From Oscillibacter sp. (GTDB lineage: Bacteria; Bacillota; Clostridia; Oscillospirales; Oscillospiraceae), in NCBI GenBank assembly GCA_017937405.1, contig JAGBDS010000002.1:1-64000 (forward strand): 64,000 nt of DNA, read 5' to 3'. Of the stretch, positions 63,480 to 64,000 are shown piece by piece (position 1 is the stretch's first letter; each line of letters starts with the position of its first letter). Position numbers and translations under genes: made by a program. Under the pieces are notes generated by a model, which saw only the letters and a list, made by a program, of their open reading frames with translations, ran no database searches and had not been told where the DNA came from.

Positions 63480-63947
63480 ATTTCTCGAACACTTTTCCGC
63501 GTCGATAGCCAGCACCAGCATCAGCACGCACAAGGCGTTCCCCGGGTCCGCCACATCGATGACGTAGGTATCCGTCCAGTTGAACAGTTCCTTGGAGATC
63601 TGCGCCACAGGAGCGCCGCAGGGCTCTGTCACGGTATAGTCCCACTCCATAAAGCTGCCCTCCACCTGCCAGCCGTTGCAGTCGATGTCGAACCGGGGCG
63701 TGAAAAAGGTGAACTCCTTCTGGATGCACCCCACATACTGCTCCCCCACATACATCTCAAACTTGGGAAGAAACGTAAATACCCGTTCCTGCACTGTGCC
63801 GATATGCTCTCCCACGCTGTTGAGGATGTGGAGACAGTGGCCCCAGGAGAGCTTCCCCTCCACAGTGTAGACCACATTTCCCGCCTCGTCGTAGATATCA
63901 TAGCTGTCGAACCAGCTGAAAAAGCGCTGTTTGAAATAAAGCCGCAT
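63477..63947 (-). CDS. LURP-one-related / Tubby-like fold protein
   Basis: 156 residues from ATG 63947. FSWFDSYDIYDEAGNVVYTV and LFNWTDTYVIDVADPGNALC are the paired signature halves of the LOR/DUF567 (YxjI) family, a 12-stranded barrel. Bacterial function not known. 16 bases remain to the right edge region without another gene. Confidence 0.85.
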   Translation of the reverse strand: MRLYFKQRFFSWFDSYDIYDEAGNVVYTVEGKLSWGHCLHILNSVGEHIGTVQERVFTFLPKFEMYVGEQYVGCIQKEFTFFTPRFDIDCNGWQVEGSFMEWDYTVTEPCGAPVAQISKELFNWTDTYVIDVADPGNALCVLMLVLAIDAEKCSRN

Positions 63948-64000
63948 CTCGTTACCCCCGTTTTCAAGCCTCAAAGTACAACGCCCTCCGGCCCGATCCG

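Overview
The window looks like a chromosome segment from a high-GC gut-type member of the Clostridia. Oscillospiraceae (Oscillibacter/Lawsonibacter-like) is my guess. It rests on the Firmicute-type order ylxM-ffh-rpsP-khpA-rimM-trmD, the YmfF/YmfH peptidase pair, S-layer-homology repeats, many TTG/GTG starts and an anaerobic catabolic gene set; I could not run a search. No phage lysis or packaging genes, integrases, transposases, rRNA or CRISPR arrays were seen.

Region 1 (1-17.2 kb, all minus strand) is part of a contractile injection system (CIS) operon. Read in the transcription direction it holds a 595-aa structural protein, four envelope-associated proteins (a single-pass protein; a HAMP plus degenerate nucleotidyl-cyclase receptor; a membrane MORN-repeat protein; a TolC-like exported coiled-coil protein), a 950-aa exported protein with a roughly 80-residue Gly-Thr repeat, a DUF4255/Pvc16-type cap, an unknown protein, a DUF4280 PAAR-like tip, sheath, tube, a tail-assembly protein, a DUF6760 protein with an apparent CTG start, and a tube-like protein fused to a long coiled coil that runs off the left edge. 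The spike, gp25 baseplate and AAA+ ATPase genes would be expected further left. The envelope module inside a CIS operon is the most unusual thing here.

Region 2 (17.4-35.7 kb) is a catabolic block bounded by two identical, outward-facing tRNA-Ala(GGC) genes, each with the same promoter. It holds two TPP-dependent 2-oxoacid/acetoin dehydrogenase operons (E1a-E1b-E2, and E1a-E1b-E2-E3), a TRAP transporter, a zinc alcohol dehydrogenase, a DUF1648 membrane protein, a PPC-domain protein, an MBL-fold hydrolase and three GntR regulators, with recognisable operators at several promoters.

Region 3 (35.8-48.7 kb) looks like ureide/purine catabolism. A YheO-type regulator with two PLP enzymes is divergent from ygeY-ygeW-arcC. 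A BMP lipoprotein gene and a separate nucleoside-type ABC operon (ATPase plus two permeases) follow. Palindromic candidate operators lie between the -35 and -10 boxes of the last two units.

Region 4 (49-64 kb) is mostly housekeeping: PAP2 phosphatase, SLH/phosphodiester glycosidase, HD-GYP protein, lgt-folD, the two M16 peptidases, an M19 dipeptidase, the ylxM-ffh-rpsP-khpA-rimM-trmD series, a GGDEF protein and a LURP-one-related protein. Many genes are backed by strong Shine-Dalgarno sequences, and I moved numerous starts inward from the longest open frame for that reason.
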